Assembly: GCF_900157385.1 (NCBI RefSeq) | Contig: NZ_LT717701.1 | Location: 1,151,772 to 1,215,771, forward strand | Length of the DNA: 64,000 nucleotides | Source: Mycobacterium terramassiliense | GTDB lineage: Bacteria; Actinomycetota; Actinomycetes; Mycobacteriales; Mycobacteriaceae | Direction of reading: 5' to 3' | Part shown: positions 17,644 through 27,738 of the stretch, in pieces | How the letters are laid out: every line of letters begins with the position of its first letter | Numbering within the stretch: position 1 is the stretch's first letter | Program-made: the position numbers and the translations under genes | The notes under the pieces: model-generated | What the model saw: only the letters and a program-made list of their open reading frames with translations | The model's database searches: none | What the model was told of the DNA's origin: nothing

Positions 17644-18423
17644 GTGACCATCGACCGTGTGACAGCGTTACGGCGCGAACGGGATGAGCTAGTCGTGACA
17701 TGCCGAGGGCTCACCGATGCTGAGTGGTTGTCACCCAGTGCTGCGGCTGGGTGGACGATCAAAGATGTTATCGCGCACATCGGTTCGGGTTGTCACGCGC
17801 CTTTTTCCCGCGAAATGCTCTTGGTCCGGCGCAGCCAAGATATCGAGCGCACCAACGATATCTTGGTCGACCGACGGCGAGGATGGACTCCTGGACAAGT
17901 ACTCGGTGAGTATGAACGTTGGAGTAAGGTTTCGGTCCGCATGCTCGCCGCGCAGTCCCGAACACCTCTTGGAAGGCTGCCAGCCAGGCTCGCCGAGCTT
18001 GGTACCTTCCCGCTGGCGCTCATGGCCAGCGCACTGACATTCGACCATTATGTGCACCTACGACATGACATCGCACCGGTGATCGGACGACGAATTCAGC
18101 CCGCCGATGCCAATCGAGTCGCGGTGGTGATCGAGTGGATGCTGGCCGTGTTGTGCAATCAGTTGCGACTTGCCGAACCGAACTGGTTCGTCCAGCCGAT
18201 GACGATCAGGCTGGTCGGCCCAGGTGGCGGTTGTTGGGTAGTCCACCCCGGCGGCCGCCTCGAGGTGGGTTCGGTTCCGCCCGCCGTAGCCGAGGTCGTC
18301 AGTTCTGCAATCAATTTCCCACATTGGGCCACCACACGCGCGCACTGGCGCGAGCACGATATCTCCATCCTCGGAGACCACGATTACGCAACCCAATTTC
18401 TTGACGCGGTTAATGTCATCTGA
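17644..18423 (+). CDS. Mycothiol-dependent maleylpyruvate isomerase-like (DinB fold) protein
   Basis: A 259-aa protein whose first ~150 residues match the MDMPI N-terminal domain: LTDAEWLSPSAAAGWTIKDVIAH with the metal-binding His, and a later FDHYVHLRHDI with further His ligands. Members are thiol-dependent isomerases or transferases; many have no known substrate. GTG 17644 has AGGAG 5 bases upstream. It is intact beside several broken genes. Confidence 0.75.
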   Translation: MTIDRVTALRRERDELVVTCRGLTDAEWLSPSAAAGWTIKDVIAHIGSGCHAPFSREMLLVRRSQDIERTNDILVDRRRGWTPGQVLGEYERWSKVSVRMLAAQSRTPLGRLPARLAELGTFPLALMASALTFDHYVHLRHDIAPVIGRRIQPADANRVAVVIEWMLAVLCNQLRLAEPNWFVQPMTIRLVGPGGGCWVVHPGGRLEVGSVPPAVAEVVSSAINFPHWATTRAHWREHDISILGDHDYATQFLDAVNVI

Positions 18424-18605
18424 TTCGTGCGACTGCTCGCGTATCGACTCGGAAAATCCCGAGGGCTGCTGGGTTTGGGCTCCAGCGCCAGACGCCAACG
18501 CGATACCAACAGACGCGTGCGCACCGCGCTCACCGTTGATCTCGATCCGAAGCAGGCCCACAACGTCAGTGCACGCCCGTTGACTTCGAAAGGGGTTTTT
18601 AACGA

Positions 18606-18896
18606 ATGACATCATCAAGACCTCCACGATCAAAAGCCACCTACTCCGGCCTTGTGATGGCCGCCGCCGGGTTAGCGCACTTCGTGCGGCCGAGCCTCTT
18701 CGAGAGCATCACCCGGTGGTGCTTTCCGCGGCACACACGATTCCACCTGTATGTCAACGGCGCAATCGAGACCGCACTCGGCGTCGGTACTATTGTGCCG
18801 CGGACGCGCCCGCTCGTGCCGGTAGCGCTCGGGGTTTATACCGTTTACCTAGTTGCCGGCGCAATTCGCGTCCATACTAGCCGAGGACGAGGGTAA
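18606..18896 (+). CDS. Small DoxX-like membrane protein
   Basis: A 96-aa protein with about three hydrophobic segments (residues 14-27, 50-66, 70-87). LVMAAAGLAHFVRPSLFE and NGAIETALGVG match the DoxX/DUF4267-type family. Function unknown; such proteins often accompany redox genes. Ribosome site weak (GAAAGGGG). 18897-19221 after it has no recognised gene. Confidence 0.7.
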   Translation: MTSSRPPRSKATYSGLVMAAAGLAHFVRPSLFESITRWCFPRHTRFHLYVNGAIETALGVGTIVPRTRPLVPVALGVYTVYLVAGAIRVHTSRGRG

Positions 18897-19221
18897 GGAT
18901 TTCGATCACTGGGCTGCTGGCCGTCCGTGCACCGCTAGTGCGCCGTGGGACCTGCTGGCCAGGCAGCGTGGACAACCGAGCACGATGCTGGCTGAGGCAG
19001 CCCCTGAATCCCTTGATGTTGATGGCGGGCAGGCGATTTCGCGCAGAATTCGCACGCTCACCGGAGTCCGACCGCGAGAGATCTGCAGAACGCCTGCACC
19101 AGGGGCGCCGGATGCTGTCCGGGCCGACGCCAGGGATGCTGAAAAACGCCTCCCGCTATTGACCCCGTCGCTATACGTTAGCAACCGCAACCACTCGCAT
19201 TGAGGCCGCTACGATAGACCG

Positions 19222-19887
19222 ATGACCGCCCAGGCCACCAAAAAAAGCGGGCAGCGACGCGCAAACCGACGCGGAACGTCGACACGTCAGCACGTCCTCG
19301 ATGTTGCGTTGCGTCTGCTAGCAACAGGCAAGCCAGAAGTCGTGAGCGCCAACATGGTTGTCAAAGAGGCTGCGGTCACTTGGGGGACGGTTCAATATCA
19401 ATTCGGCGATGTGGATGGGTTGTGGGCGGCGACGTTGGCCCACGTGCTCGAGACGGCGGGACCACAGATCTGGGCGCGGCCGTCTGCAGGGTCGATCGAT
19501 GAACGCGTCACCGAAGTTATTAATCTCCTGTGGCGCGCATTCGACTCGCCTTATAACGCGGCGGTGTCCAACTTACGCGCGACCCTGGCGAAAGATCGGT
19601 CAGAACTTCAACGGGCCTATCCCAAAACCGCTTACGCTCTCGACGCGCTAGATGAAAACTGGGCTCAGCAATTCGCGGAATTTTTCGATGGCGTCATCGT
19701 TGATCCTCGTCGCGCCAGACAGATGAGCGCACTGCTGCCTTCGGCTCTGCGAGGGCTTTATCTGGATCACGCCTTCGGTTTACGTTTAAATGTCGACGAC
19801 GCACTCGAAGGACTACGCCAAGCGATCACCGGCTATATGACTAGCCAGGCGCCCGAGCGCGCTCACCGAAAGAAGTACGCTCACTAA
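19222..19887 (+). CDS. TetR-family regulator
   Basis: A 221-aa TetR protein with HTH around residues 35-60 (MVVKEAAVTWGTVQYQFGDVDGLW). The W-G-x-V-Q-Y-x-F-G form is shared with the regulator at 26957. TACGAT at 19210-19215 lies exactly 7 bases before the ATG, so the mRNA is probably leaderless. It may control the following acyl-CoA genes or the divergent upstream ones; the sequence does not decide. Confidence 0.85.
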   Translation: MTAQATKKSGQRRANRRGTSTRQHVLDVALRLLATGKPEVVSANMVVKEAAVTWGTVQYQFGDVDGLWAATLAHVLETAGPQIWARPSAGSIDERVTEVINLLWRAFDSPYNAAVSNLRATLAKDRSELQRAYPKTAYALDALDENWAQQFAEFFDGVIVDPRRARQMSALLPSALRGLYLDHAFGLRLNVDDALEGLRQAITGYMTSQAPERAHRKKYAH

Positions 19888-20159
19888 CCAGTATCACCGA
19901 CACACCCGCGCGACTCTCCGCAAGTTTGCGTTGGCGGCCAGGTAAAGGGTGCTTGGTAGTTTGGGCAACACCGACCTGGGGTGCTCACATTGCGCAGGTT
20001 GGCTCTTGCGGTTTCCATTAAGGTCTCTATCATAATGTCGAGGACAGGCGGCCTGCGATAGTGCACCGCCTTACTCACAGATACCACCGACGGCGCTACA
20101 TCGCCGGGAGGGACCTCGACCATGCAGCGTAGCGTTTCGGTTCAGCCGAGGTGGGTTAG

Positions 20160-20943
20160 TTGACAGACCCGCGCAATGCCGGCTTGCTTGGGGGCGCGTC
20201 GGGAATCGACGGGGCAACCGCCCAGGCGTTAACCGCCGGCGAGCGCCAGGTGACCACCGCTGACATCGACGAAGCCGCTGCAGCGCAACGAGCGGGTGAA
20301 CTCGGGCAAGGCCACGGGTGCCGGCGTAGTCAATGTCACCGACGAGGCGTCGGTCGAAGAGTTGTTCAACGTCGGAGCAACGCAGACGGGAACCATCGAA
20401 GTCGCCGTGACCTGCGCGGGCATCAGCGGTCTATCGCTGGTTACCGAGATGAATCTCGGCTTGTTTCGATCAATCGTTTCGTTGGTCGGTTCATTCATCG
20501 TCGCGTCGCCAAACATGCTGGCCGCCATCTCACTTCCGGGGAAGTGCTCGTGTTGCTTTCGTCGCTAAATGCGCACCAGCCGGCCGTAGGGATGAGCGCC
20601 TACGGCGCGGTGAAGGCCGGTGTGTCGACGCACGCCCAGATCGCGGCCTTGGAGTGGGGCCACGCGGGGTGCGGGTGAATGCGGCGGCTCCGGGACTGGT
20701 TCCAACACAGCCGACCGAACCGGGACTGGCGTTTTCCCGGTATCCTCGACGATTTTGTGGCCAGCACCCCGCTTCGGCGCGCCGGCAGCCCCCAAGACGT
20801 CGCCGATGCGGTGGTAATTCATCTACTCAACAAAGGCTTCATGGCTGACCGGAGAGGTACTCGAACTCGACCTCAATGGCGGGGCGCACCTGTTGCGCTA
20901 CCCCGATATCTACCGCCACATGCAGCGCGCGATGACCGGATAA
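20160..20943 (+). pseudogene. Broken short-chain dehydrogenase/reductase
   Basis: A single SDR can be followed through shifting frames: start MTDPRNAGLLGGASGIDGAT, then VNVTDEASVEELF and EVAVTCAGISGL in frame 2, AKHAGRHLTSGEVLVLLSS and MSAYGAVKAGVS in frame 1, GPRGVRVNAAAPGLVP, then ILDDFVASTPL and AGSPQDVADAVV, and finally LNGGAHLLRYPDIYRHMQ to the stop at 20943. At least five frame changes. The glycine-rich NAD site is also damaged (GGASGIDGAT). It lies directly upstream of the fadE. Confidence 0.85.
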
Positions 20944-21057
20944 CGCCCCTCACGCGGTATCCAACTCCAGAGCAAAAACGGTGGATGATCATTGACATCT
21001 CGGTGAAATCGCTGGCCTGTCGGCTCACGTGGTCGCTCCAAGAAACCAAGGGACATA

Positions 21058-23295
21058 ATGCCGCTCGCCCTTAACGACGACCAAATTGAGCTAGCGGACA
21101 GCGTCGCAAGGTTTGCTGAGCGTCATCGATGCCTCGCGTCGATACGCGCGGATAACCGCCAGTACAGAAGCGGCCACTGCCCAGAACTGTGGCACGAACT
21201 GGTCAGCCTGGGATTGCATGCGGTGCACTTGCCCGAAAACCTGGGCGGTCAAGGCGGCGCGATAACTGATGTCGCTGTGGTGATCGCGGCGACGGGGCAG
21301 GCGCTGGTTCCCGGTCCGCTATTGCCGACGGTGTGTGCCAGCGCAACAGTGTTAAGCGCCCACTCCCATCTAGCTACTCACGATGTGTTGCAACGCTTGT
21401 CTGCTGGGGCCACCGCCGCGTTGCTCTTGCCGCAGCCGGCGTTGACGTGCTACGTGCGAGATGGGCGGGTACGACTTGATGGCACCGCCGCATCAGTGGT
21501 GGGGGCTGCGGCAGCTGATCTGCTGGTCGTCGGCGCCCATGACGGCGATGGCGACGATGCCTGCGACGTGCGCTGGTTTGTCGTGGAACGAAGCAGCAGA
21601 GGTGTCGACGTTGACGTCAACGACGGTGTTGACCTTGGCCGCGACCTGGCTACTGTACGCTTTGACGGCACCGACGTCACGGATGCTACGCCCTTGCTTG
21701 GCATCGATGCTGGGTATGCCCGGGACCTGCTTGTGGGCTTAATGGCGGTAGAAGCCGCCGGAGTCATCGCCTGGTGCTCGGAGGCCGCTACAGCGTTTGT
21801 CAAGTCTCGCAACCAATTTGGGCGTCCTGTTGGTGCTTTTCAAGCTGTTCAGCACCGCGTCGCTCAGCTGCGTATCACCAGCGAGCTGGCCACCGCCTCA
21901 GCCTGGGATGCCGTGCGCAGCCTTTCCGACAACGCCGCGCAGCGAACCCACGCCGTCGCCGCGGCCGCAATCGTATCGTTGGGCCGCGCAGTGCACGCCG
22001 CGGTGGAATGTCTGTGCTTGCATGGCGCTATCGCGTTCACGTGGGAGCACGACGTTCACCTCTATTGGCGGAGGGCTATTGCGCTAGCCGGGCTCACAGG
22101 TCCGGTCGAATCGTGGGAGGCCCGCCTGGGGGCTGTCGCGCTTGGGGGACCGCGGAATTTCACACTCACGCTGCCCGAGACCGATCCGGCATTTCGCGGC
22201 TGGGTGGGTGATGTGCTCGATAAGGCCATGGCCCTGCAGAATCCGATGCGCTCACGCATCGGCGATAGCGACGCGGCTGCTATCGGCCCCCGACGTACCC
22301 TGCTCGCTGAAGAGGGCCTGGTCGCCCCGGGGTGGCCACGACCGTACGGTCTCGGTGCAACCCCGCTGCAGCAACTGATCGTCACCGAGGAATTTGACCG
22401 GCGCGGTTTGGCGCAGCCGACGATGGCTATCGGGCAGTGGGTGTTGCCGGTGGTGCTCAACCATGGCACACCCGAACAGATCGAGGCTGTTGCTGGACCA
22501 ACGCTGCGCGGGGAGCTGATTTGGTGTCAGCTGTTTAGCGAACCCGAGGCCGGCTCCGACGTGGCCTCGCTGGCCTTGGCGGCGAGTCAGACTGAGGGTG
22601 GCTGGATTTTGCGTGGACAAAAGGTCTGGACGACCCAGGCGCATCTGGCCGACATGGGTCTGTGCCTGGCTCGCACTGGCGGTGAGGGATCCAAACACCG
22701 CGGCCTGAGCATGTTCTTGATCGATATGCGAAATCCTGAGCTCGAGGTGCGCCCAATCAAACAGGCAAACAGCGAGGCGGAGTTCAACGAGGTCTTCTTC
22801 AATGACGTCTTCGTTCCCGATTCCATGCTGTTGGGAGCGCCCGGACAGGGATGGGCGCTGACGCTAGACACCCTTGCGCAGGAGCGGCTATTCATCGGCA
22901 CCTACCGCGAGACCGGTAACGAAACACGCCTACGTCAGATCATCGCTAACAATCAATACGCGGGATCACGCGACGATGCCGTGCGCACCCTGGGCCGCAT
23001 CAGCGCCCAGGGGGCCGCGATCGCGGCAATGAATGTGCGCGAGACGCTGCGCCGCCTACAAGGGCTCGCTCCTGGGCCAGCGACCAGCATCGGTAAAGCC
23101 GCAGCTTCCATGCTTCACGTCGACGCAGCAGCGGCGGCGCTGAATCTAATCGGTCCCGCCGCGGCGCTCAACGAAACCAGCTGTGAGGCAGTCTTTCATG
23201 AACTCGACATCCCGACATGGGTGATCGGCGGCGGCACCCTGGAGATCCAACTCAACACCATCGCGACGTTCGTCCTGGGCCTGCCGCGATCATGA
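21058..23295 (+). CDS. Two-domain acyl-CoA dehydrogenase (FadE34-like)
   Basis: A 745-aa fusion of two acyl-CoA dehydrogenase modules. The first (1-375) includes AFAER-type N-helices and SRNQFGRPVGAFQAVQHRVA; the second (about 385-745) includes WCQLFSEPEAGSD, the FAD-binding KVWTTQAH, and a C-terminal WVIGGGTLEIQLN. Fused FadEs such as FadE34 of M. tuberculosis act on steroid side-chain CoA esters as an internal heterodimer. It is intact and overlaps the next gene by four bases (ATGA at 23292), so it begins an operon with the SMP-30-like gene, a hypothetical gene and an LLM gene. Substrate is inferred, not shown. Confidence 0.9.
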   Translation: MPLALNDDQIELADSVARFAERHRCLASIRADNRQYRSGHCPELWHELVSLGLHAVHLPENLGGQGGAITDVAVVIAATGQALVPGPLLPTVCASATVLSAHSHLATHDVLQRLSAGATAALLLPQPALTCYVRDGRVRLDGTAASVVGAAAADLLVVGAHDGDGDDACDVRWFVVERSSRGVDVDVNDGVDLGRDLATVRFDGTDVTDATPLLGIDAGYARDLLVGLMAVEAAGVIAWCSEAATAFVKSRNQFGRPVGAFQAVQHRVAQLRITSELATASAWDAVRSLSDNAAQRTHAVAAAAIVSLGRAVHAAVECLCLHGAIAFTWEHDVHLYWRRAIALAGLTGPVESWEARLGAVALGGPRNFTLTLPETDPAFRGWVGDVLDKAMALQNPMRSRIGDSDAAAIGPRRTLLAEEGLVAPGWPRPYGLGATPLQQLIVTEEFDRRGLAQPTMAIGQWVLPVVLNHGTPEQIEAVAGPTLRGELIWCQLFSEPEAGSDVASLALAASQTEGGWILRGQKVWTTQAHLADMGLCLARTGGEGSKHRGLSMFLIDMRNPELEVRPIKQANSEAEFNEVFFNDVFVPDSMLLGAPGQGWALTLDTLAQERLFIGTYRETGNETRLRQIIANNQYAGSRDDAVRTLGRISAQGAAIAAMNVRETLRRLQGLAPGPATSIGKAAASMLHVDAAAAALNLIGPAAALNETSCEAVFHELDIPTWVIGGGTLEIQLNTIATFVLGLPRS

Positions 23296-24161
23296 CCCAA
23301 CCTACGCCCCACCTTGACATCGTGGCCCACGGGCTGCACCTGCCCGAATGCCCGCGATGGCACGATGGACGCCTGTGGTTTTCCGACATCCGTGGCCACC
23401 TCGTGTGCCGTCTCGACGACGACCGCACCACCATCATCCACCGTTTCCCAGAGGACGAAGAACCAGCCGGTCTTGGCTGGCTTCCCAATGGGGAGCTTCT
23501 CGTTGTCGGCATGACCGGGCGCGTCGTCTACCGAGTCGCCGACGAATCAGCGGTTGTTCACGCCGACTTAAAACCGCTTGCCCCGTACCACGTTAACGAC
23601 ATGGTCGTCGTCGCCGACGGCACCGCATTCGTAACACAGACGGGCTTTGATCTCGACGCAGCTCAACCCAATCCGCAACCGACCGCTGTGATCCGCGTCG
23701 ACCCTGACGGCACCACCCGTACTGCAGCCCGGGAGCTGCTGGTGCCCAACGGGATCGCCGTCAACAGCGCCGAAGACACCCTGGTGGTCGCCGAGTCGGG
23801 TGCCGCCCGCTTGAGCGCGTACACCCTGCGTGAGGGCGTATTAGCTGATCGCTCCCTGGAGGCTCTTCCCGCCAGCGCCGACTTCTCGTTCTGTGCACCA
23901 GACGGACTCTGTCTTGACGAAAAAGGCGGTCGTTGGGTTGCCGACTCAATCAACAAGCGGATATTTCGCGTCGAGGGCGGCGTCATCACCGATGAGCACC
24001 GCCTCGGCCAATTCACCTTGGCGTGCGCCCTTGGCGACGACGATCGCCGCAGTCTTTATGTCTGTGTCACCGACGTTTGGCACAGAACCGATATCCGAGA
24101 TGAACCAACCGGTCGCATCGTGCGCATACGCGTCGACATTCCGGGAACCGGTCGCCCCTGA
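23292..24161 (+). CDS. SMP-30/gluconolactonase-like hydrolase
   Basis: A 289-aa six-bladed beta-propeller of the SMP-30 type. ECPRWHDGRLWFSDI near residue 14 carries the metal-binding Glu; NDMVVVADGTAFVTQ and APDGLCLDEKGGRWVAD supply the Asn and Asp ligands. Members hydrolyse lactones or esters with a divalent metal. ATG 23292 overlaps the fadE stop, so it is cotranslated. A lactone intermediate, for example from Baeyer-Villiger ring opening, is a plausible substrate (inference). Confidence 0.85.
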   Translation: MTQPTPHLDIVAHGLHLPECPRWHDGRLWFSDIRGHLVCRLDDDRTTIIHRFPEDEEPAGLGWLPNGELLVVGMTGRVVYRVADESAVVHADLKPLAPYHVNDMVVVADGTAFVTQTGFDLDAAQPNPQPTAVIRVDPDGTTRTAARELLVPNGIAVNSAEDTLVVAESGAARLSAYTLREGVLADRSLEALPASADFSFCAPDGLCLDEKGGRWVADSINKRIFRVEGGVITDEHRLGQFTLACALGDDDRRSLYVCVTDVWHRTDIRDEPTGRIVRIRVDIPGTGRP

Positions 24162-24187
24162 CGTCACAGCGAGTGAGAGGACCAGAC

Positions 24188-24763
24188 GTGCTTGCTGCCC
24201 TAGCATCACAATTGAGACCAGGACACCGCGCGGTGAGTCTACGTACAGGCGACGGCGCGGACACTGCGCCGTATCGGCTCGACGTTTTTTCCACCGACGT
24301 TTGCGACGTCGTCCGCTGCGCCGCCGGTTGGCTGTTCGACCAAGCTGCCGGCGGCTGGTATGTCACGGTCATCCTCGTCGACGCTGGCGATCCGCGGCCA
24401 CTGCACATCCTTGGCCTTGAGGTCCTCGACTTGAGCACCGCATTTACAGCCTCCGATGCGCGCCCACGTGCACAACTGTTGGCCGCCTCAACCGACCTCC
24501 TCGAATCCGATCGGGCACTGCGCCGCTACGTGCTTTCGGGAGGCGGACACCGTTCAACGGAAGTTGTGCTGTGGGGCGAGGAACCAGGCGGACTTGAGGA
24601 TCCTCGCTGCGCGCAGTATCAGCTGAGCACCGCTGCACTTGCGTTCAAACAGCAAGCGCTACTGGCAGCTGATGTCGGGCAGGAGGCGGCATCGGCGACT
24701 GAAACCTTCTGCTGCGGCATGGCCTCACGTCGAATTCAACCGCCCTCGACAGCCGCGCGGTGA
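24188..24763 (+). CDS. Hypothetical protein in the fadE operon
   Basis: A 191-aa soluble protein of no recognised family. GTG 24188 has GAGAGGA 8 bases upstream, better than GTG 24173. Its stop overlaps the GTG of the LLM gene by four bases. The N-terminal 150 residues look normal (alternating beta and alpha); the last ~20 (TETFCCGMASRRIQPPSTAAR) look random, so a late frameshift is possible. Cotranscription with fadE suggests a role in the same pathway. Confidence 0.6.
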   Translation: MLAALASQLRPGHRAVSLRTGDGADTAPYRLDVFSTDVCDVVRCAAGWLFDQAAGGWYVTVILVDAGDPRPLHILGLEVLDLSTAFTASDARPRAQLLAASTDLLESDRALRRYVLSGGGHRSTEVVLWGEEPGGLEDPRCAQYQLSTAALAFKQQALLAADVGQEAASATETFCCGMASRRIQPPSTAAR

Positions 24764-25748
24764 GTCCGTTGCGCATTTCCGTAGCGCTGCCACCCAGCCA
24801 ACGCATCGTGTACTACGCCAAGGCCATCCAAGACGCCGGCGCTCACCGTCTGTGGCTATACGATTCGCCGGCGCTTTACGGTGACATCTGGATCGCCTTG
24901 GCCCGCGTGGCCGAGGCCACCAGTCTGCCGCTGGGCACCGCGGTGGCCGTGCCCTCCCTTCGGCATCCCCTGGTCACCGCGTCAGCCATCGCCTCCATCG
25001 AGGAACTGGCGCCCGGGCGGCTCAACGTGGCCCTGGGTACCGGCTACACCGCACGTCGGGCTATGGGCCACAAACCGATCACGTAGGCGCACCTCGCCAC
25101 CTTATTCACTCAGATCCGGAATCTGCTGGTGGGCAAGGTGATTGACATCGATGGACGGCGTGCTCAAATGCTGCACGGCCAACATCGGGGCCCGGCACGG
25201 CCGATCGCCACACCACTATGGGTGGCGCCGTCGGGCCCGGTCGGTTACCGGACGGCTCGTGAGCTGGAAGCCGACGGTGTCATCCTCGTTGGCATCCCAG
25301 AACCACCACACCGTCACTGGCCCGCGGCCGCGTTAATGGTTAATGGCATTGTGCTCGAGCCTGGCGAAGACCACACCAGTGCACGCGTCATCGAAGGGGC
25401 CGGCCCATGGTTCGCCGCGATGTATCACGGCGCGTGGGAAGTGAACCCCGAACTGCTCGACCATATGCCCGGCGGTCCGCAGTGGCGCGAGGTCATCACC
25501 AGGGTCCCTGATGAGAACCGCCACCTGGCCATCCACAACGGCCACCTCACCGGGCTCGGTCCAGCCGACCGGGCAGGTATCGAAGCGGCCGGGCCAGCCC
25601 TGCTTGAGACCGGCTGGACCGGTCCAGCCACATCGATCCACCGTCGATCGACGAGACCCACACAGCTGGTATCACCGAAATCATCTACGCTCCAACCGGA
25701 CCCGACATTACGCGTGAAGTTCGCGCCTTTCTCGATGGCGCCCGATAA
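24760..25748 (+). pseudogene. Broken LLM-class F420/FMN oxidoreductase
   Basis: The frame opens with MSPLRISVALPPSQ and LAPGRLNVALGTGYTARR, stops at TAG 25084-25086 (probably a Trp TGG changed by one base), and resumes in the same frame with AHLATLFTQIRNLL. It then stays open to about 25620, where a +1 shift is needed to reach TEIIYAPTGPDITREVRAF and the stop at 25748. So two lesions. As the last gene of the fadE operon it may have been an F420-dependent oxidoreductase. Confidence 0.8.
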
Positions 25749-26056
25749 ACGCCCCGCTCGCAAAGACAGAGGCAGAATCGTCAAAGTCACGGCAGTCGTG
25801 GCCTTCTCACGCGACGCGCACGCCATCTTTGGGAAGCGAGGACAGCCCTTACGGCGGGGTACAGGAGCTGCGCTTCTGAGCGGGGGCCTCGTCATGAATT
25901 TTGACATGCCAAACAGCCGCGATAGCACTCGGAGTCACCACTAAGCGGCGACGGCCAGGTCCGAGCATGCTCAACGATCTTGGTTTAGTGATACCGGCGT
26001 CAATGCTTGCGTTCTTCGTGTTCGGCCATTGCGCCCAAACCCACTTGGCTGAGACA

Positions 26057-26090
26057 CCGGGCCGGTAAACGGGATACGAAACCGGCCCGG
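26057..26090. terminator. Hairpin downstream of the YceI gene
   Basis: CCGGGCCGGT (26057-26066) and ACCGGCCCGG (26081-26090) are perfect inverted arms with a 14-nt loop, about 17 bp after the stop of the minus-strand gene. 25749-26056 has no recognisable gene. Confidence 0.65.
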
Positions 26091-26106
26091 CGTCTAGTCC
26101 GCGGCA

Positions 26107-26652
26107 TCAGGCCTGTTTGATGGCCTCGATGTTGAGGGTGATGGCGACTGTGTCACCGACGACGACGCCGCCGGTTTCTATGGGGAGGTCGACGTTGATC
26201 CCGAAGTCTTTACGGTTGAGCACAACCGTGGCTTCGAACCCCGCAACCGAGCCTCGGCCCTGTCCCGGGCTGACACCGTTGAACTCCACGCTGAGACTGA
26301 TTGGCTTGGTCACGCCCTTGAGTGTGAAGTTGCCGTCGAGGACGTAGGCCTGACCTTCGTGCCGTAGCGCCGTTGAGGTAAATGTCGCGGTCGGGTAGCT
26401 GTCGACGTCGAAGTACTCCGCTGACCTCAGATGTGCATCACGTTGCTCATTCCCGGTGTGGACCGAGGAAACGTCGATCTCGGCGCTCACCGCTGGCGTG
26501 CCGTCGGAACCGATTGTGAGCGATCCACCGAAACGCTCAAAGGTCCCTCGCACCTTGCTCACCACCAGGTGGCGGACCGCGAAGTTGATCGAGGAGTGGA
26601 TGGGGTCGATCGCCCAGGTACCCACCTCGAGTGCGCTAGCTGCGGTTGTCAT
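26107..26652 (-). CDS. YceI-family lipocalin-like protein
   Basis: A 181-aa YceI domain protein, a lipocalin-like beta-barrel that binds polyisoprenoid-type lipids. WAIDPIHSSINFAVRHLVVSKVRGTF at the N-terminus and GNFTLKGVTKPISL in the middle are family hallmarks. There is no signal peptide, so it is cytosolic. Single gene with its own terminator; the upstream 26653-26956 holds no recognised gene. Confidence 0.88.
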   Translation of the reverse strand: MTTAASALEVGTWAIDPIHSSINFAVRHLVVSKVRGTFERFGGSLTIGSDGTPAVSAEIDVSSVHTGNEQRDAHLRSAEYFDVDSYPTATFTSTALRHEGQAYVLDGNFTLKGVTKPISLSVEFNGVSPGQGRGSVAGFEATVVLNRKDFGINVDLPIETGGVVVGDTVAITLNIEAIKQA

Positions 26653-26956
26653 TGTGAACCCTTTCCGTCGTGTACAGGACCGGCATCGCGCCGGCCACCA
26701 ACACTAAGCGGACTAGGGTCCGTTTTATTCCTGCGGCAGCCCCGAACGTTAGGCGCGGTCCGGTAGCGCACCCCGGTTAAGACGACCCCCGTCACCCACT
26801 CGCGAAGCCGCATGGCGGCTGATGGATCTCGGCACTCCCCGGTTCGGGCAACAGCGCCGTTGCGGGCGACCGCCGCCGCTGCCCGACGATCGGCATAGCG
26901 CGCAGCTGGGTTCGATCGCGGGTAACCCGGCGGCCCTGGCGATATTCGGCAGCGAT

Positions 26957-27604
26957 CTAGGTGGCAGAAACGGGCGCTGAGCCTGATCGGTGGGAATCGA
27001 TATAAGCGGCGATAACCTCAACCAGCATTGAGCGGTCGCGGGCGGTATTCACGGGCTGGGCCATGATCAGCTGTGTAACCACCATTCCTCGAATGTTAGA
27101 GAGTAGGACTTCACCCAAAGCGGCACTTCGGTCGACATCCAGGTCGGCGTCGATGGCTCTGGCTAGTTCAGAAAAGGTCTTTGCCAGCCGTTCCAAATGT
27201 TCCGGGACGGCGGCACCCCGGGTCGCGCGGGTACCGATGAGGATCTCGATCGCGGCCCGCGAGGCGGAGCTCGACATCGCCTTCCACGCGGCGCCGACTA
27301 GTTGCTCCACCCGCTGACGGCTATCGACCGGGGCCGCAGGCGCCGGCAACCCACGCAGCGCCCGTAGCAACTCACCGAAACCGAGGTCCACGACCGCCAT
27401 CAGCAATCCGTCGCGGTCGCCGAAGTGGTATTGGATGACCCCCCAGGTCATCCCGGCCCGCTCGGCGATGTGTTTTGCGCTGGCGGCGGCGATCCCTTCT
27501 TCGAGCACACAGCGCACCGTTTCCTCGATGGCCAGGGCACGGGTGCGTTCCGCGCGGGCCTGGTTGCCGTGCGCGGGGCGACGCGGAGCAATTCGGGGAG
27601 CCAT
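26957..27604 (-). CDS. TetR-family regulator
   Basis: A 215-aa TetR protein with HTH KHIAERAGMTWGVIQYHFGDRDGLL. I chose ATG 27604 (MAPRIAPRRPA) because the longer frame overlaps the promoter of the divergent gene. It is divergent from the reductase at 27739 across 134 bp that contain a clear promoter, so it probably controls that operon. The HTH form resembles the TetR at 19222. Confidence 0.85.
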   Translation of the reverse strand: MAPRIAPRRPAHGNQARAERTRALAIEETVRCVLEEGIAAASAKHIAERAGMTWGVIQYHFGDRDGLLMAVVDLGFGELLRALRGLPAPAAPVDSRQRVEQLVGAAWKAMSSSASRAAIEILIGTRATRGAAVPEHLERLAKTFSELARAIDADLDVDRSAALGEVLLSNIRGMVVTQLIMAQPVNTARDRSMLVEVIAAYIDSHRSGSAPVSAT

Positions 27605-27646
27605 GCGGTCAAGGGGACCACACCGGTAGGCCGTCCGCGAGGATAT

Positions 27647-27675
27647 TGACACGAAAAGATTGAGGGCTTTATGGT
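27647..27675 (+). promoter_or_regulatory. Sigma70-type promoter
   Basis: TTGACA (27647-27652), 17-bp spacer, TATGGT (27670-27675), about 65 bp before the start at 27739. One of the best -35/-10 matches in the window. Confidence 0.65.
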
Positions 27676-27738
27676 TCTGCAGTGTGGTTGACGCCGCGGC
27701 GTCCGCCGGCTTCCGCAACGACGCGAAGGAGCGCTCCT

